A stretch of DNA of 31,944 nt from DAOTXL01 sp034434895 (GTDB lineage: Bacteria > Chloroflexota > Anaerolineae > JAAYZQ01): the NCBI GenBank assembly GCA_034434895.1, contig DAOTYI010000108.1:1-31944 (forward strand), in the 5' to 3' direction. The notes below the pieces were generated by a model. It had not been told where the DNA came from, did no database searches, and worked only from the letters and a program-made list of their open reading frames with translations. A program made the position numbers and the translations under genes. Shown in pieces: positions 30,510 to 31,944 of this stretch; position 1 is the first letter of the stretch; each line of letters starts with the position of its first letter.

Positions 30510-31862
30510 ATGAGCGCGCGAACCTATGAGAAGACCCAGGCCCTCCGCGACCGGGCAGCCAGGGTCATGCCCCTGGGCGTGGCCTCCAACTTTCGCTACT
30601 GGGGGCCAACGGCCAACCCCGTCGCCGTGCGTGGGGAGGGTTGCTATATCTGGGACGCCGATGGCAACCGCTACATTGACTATCGCCTCGGCTTTGGGCC
30701 GGTGATCCTGGGACATGGCCATCCGGTGGTCTGTGAGCGGGTGGCCCAGGCGATCCGCCGGGGGACCATCTTTGCCGCCCTGACCGAGCTGGAAGTGCGG
30801 GTCGTGGAACGGATCGTGGACCTGTGCCCTGGGGTGGAGTTGGTGAGGTTTGCCAACTCTGGCGCCGAGGCGACGATGCACGCCCTGCGCATCGCCCGGG
30901 CCTACACCGGCCGGGAAAAGGTCCTGAAATTCGAAGGGCAGTACCACGGGATGCATGACTATTTGTTGTGGACCACGGCCTCGGCCAACCCGACGGCATT
31001 GGGCCAGCGACGCAACCCGATCAAGTACCAGCAAAGCTCCGGCATCCCCTCCTGCATCCGCGACCTGGTCCTCACCCTGCCCTTCAATGACTTTGAGTTG
31101 CTGGAGATGGCCCTCAAGCGGGAGGGTCCGCAGATTGCGGCTGTCATTGTGGAGCCGATCCTGGGCAATGCCTTTGGCATCGGCCCCAAACCGGGCTGGC
31201 TGGAGTTTCTCCGCCAGAAATGCGACGAGTACGGCATCCTCCTCATCTTCGATGAGGTCAAGACCGGTTTCCGGGTGGCTGTGGGCGGAGCGCAACAACT
31301 GTTCCGCATCCAGGCCGACCTGGTGTGTTATGCCAAGTCAATCGCCAACGGGTTTCCGCTGGCAGCCGTCGGGGGTCGGCGGGAGGTGATGGAGGTGGTT
31401 GGCCGTGGCGTATCGCACGGGGGCACCTACTGTGGCAACGTCGCAGGCACAGCCGCGGCCGACGCCACCCTGGAGCTGCTGGCCGATGGTCAGATTTTGA
31501 GCAAGATTGACGCTCAGGGCCGCAGGCTGATGGCCGGCATCTCGGCCATCCTGACCAGGGCGGGCATTGCCCACCATCTCAAGGGGGTGGGGGCCATGTT
31601 CGGCATTATGTTGATGGCTGAGGAGGGATGGGAGTTCCGCGATGTGCGGCGGCATAACGCCGCGCTGTACGAAGCTCTGGCCGCCGAGTTGGTGGCGCGG
31701 GGGGTGATGCCCGATCCTGACGCCCGTGAGCCGTGGTTCCTGTGCGCTGCTCACGACGACGAAGCCATTGAAGAGACGCTCAGCATCTTTGCCCAGGCGG
31801 TAGGGGCGGTCCAGGATCGCGGCCTGATCGCCGCCGAACCTGCTGAGGAGGAGGCCGAATAG
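30510..31862 (+). CDS. Class III PLP-dependent aminotransferase (HemL-like)
   Basis: This 450-residue protein is a class III (fold type I) aminotransferase. Lys276 in YAKSIANGFP forms the PLP Schiff base and Asp248 in FDEVKTGFR holds the pyridine nitrogen. NSGAEATMHALRIARAYTGR is the phosphate-binding region. It most resembles glutamate-1-semialdehyde aminomutase and beta-amino-acid aminotransferases. Differences such as FDEVKTG in place of FDEVMTG and GGTYCGNVAG in place of the HemL tail block argue against true HemL. The start ATG 30510 has AAAGGAG upstream, itself formed at the edge of a heptanucleotide array. It follows the dehydrogenase by 88 bp and probably belongs to the same catabolic module. 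The C-terminus ends in an acidic tail (EPAEEEAE). Confidence 0.88.
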   Translation: MSARTYEKTQALRDRAARVMPLGVASNFRYWGPTANPVAVRGEGCYIWDADGNRYIDYRLGFGPVILGHGHPVVCERVAQAIRRGTIFAALTELEVRVVERIVDLCPGVELVRFANSGAEATMHALRIARAYTGREKVLKFEGQYHGMHDYLLWTTASANPTALGQRRNPIKYQQSSGIPSCIRDLVLTLPFNDFELLEMALKREGPQIAAVIVEPILGNAFGIGPKPGWLEFLRQKCDEYGILLIFDEVKTGFRVAVGGAQQLFRIQADLVCYAKSIANGFPLAAVGGRREVMEVVGRGVSHGGTYCGNVAGTAAADATLELLADGQILSKIDAQGRRLMAGISAILTRAGIAHHLKGVGAMFGIMLMAEEGWEFRDVRRHNAALYEALAAELVARGVMPDPDAREPWFLCAAHDDEAIEETLSIFAQAVGAVQDRGLIAAEPAEEEAE

Positions 31863-31944
31863 ACCGGCCGGTCTGACAGGCGGCAACCGACCTCACCCCC
31901 ACCCCCTGGCCCCTTTCCCCTCTCCGCGGCGGAGAGGGGAAGGG
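31861..31944. repeat. Palindromes after the aminotransferase gene, running to the window edge
   Basis: A perfect 14-bp palindrome AGACCGGCCGGTCT lies at 31861-31874 and overlaps the last two bases of the aminotransferase stop codon. TTCCCCTCTCCG (31915-31926) pairs perfectly with 31930-31941 around a 3-base loop. The hairpin resembles the one at 27257-27296 and may act as a transcription end or be part of a dispersed family; it could continue past the window. Confidence 0.6.

Noticed and set aside
30510..31862. Authentic HemL (heme pathway)
   Set aside because: Signature residues around the PLP lysine and in the C-terminal block differ, and the gene context is catabolic.

Overview
This 31.9 kb window looks like chromosomal DNA from a high-GC member of the Chloroflexota, probably Anaerolineae- or Caldilineae-like. 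The taxon is inferred from gene content: a Pro/Thr/Glu-rich linker behind a lipoprotein signal, a giant GT39 protein with beta-rich C-terminal repeats, a Ycf45/SpoIIIAA-like ATPase with R3H domain, a DUF4446 protein, and a two-gene heterodimeric ABC exporter. There is no phage, integrase, IS transposase, CRISPR array, rRNA or tRNA. I annotate 26 protein genes, one of them cut by the left edge.

Layout. 1-307 (-): start of a sugar-type ABC substrate-binding lipoprotein, divergent from a large membrane protein with three cNMP-binding folds and two bPH domains (687-3125). 3205-9122 (+): a tight run of M50 site-2-type protease, HD-domain protein, TyrA-like dehydrogenase, GT2 and GT39 glycosyltransferases, with junctions that touch or overlap. 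9199-14468 (+): PPC/DUF296 protein, UbiE/MenG methyltransferase, GNAT-like protein, R3H ATPase, SCP2 protein and alpha/beta hydrolase. 14465-16833: RdgB (-), DUF4446 (+) and RNase D (-). 16897-20856 (-): parA-parB followed after 1 bp by a polytopic spermidine-synthase-like protein. 21037-25482 (-): an ABC exporter pair with one degenerate ATP site, then a QueG-like Fe-S protein. 25744-27117 (+): GH1 beta-glucosidase. 27401-31862 (+): tungsten-type aldehyde:ferredoxin oxidoreductase, saccharopine-dehydrogenase-like protein and class III aminotransferase, a likely catabolic module.

Several sigma70-type promoters can be read directly. They often decide the start codon, because the longest open frame would begin inside or upstream of the -10 box.

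The most unusual feature is a family of degenerate 7-bp tandem repeats (core GATT, typical units GATATTG, GAGATTG, GATATTA) at six or more places. Arrays often form inverted pairs. The clearest has 11 units on each side of a central CAATTG at 13550-13708. They also run into genes: one supplies the stop/start junction of the two glycosyltransferases, one sits in frame inside UbiE, and one holds the overlapping stop codons of the hydrolase and RdgB. Other dispersed palindromes (10389-10418, 20930-21040, 27137-27296, 31861-31944) point to additional small repeat families.
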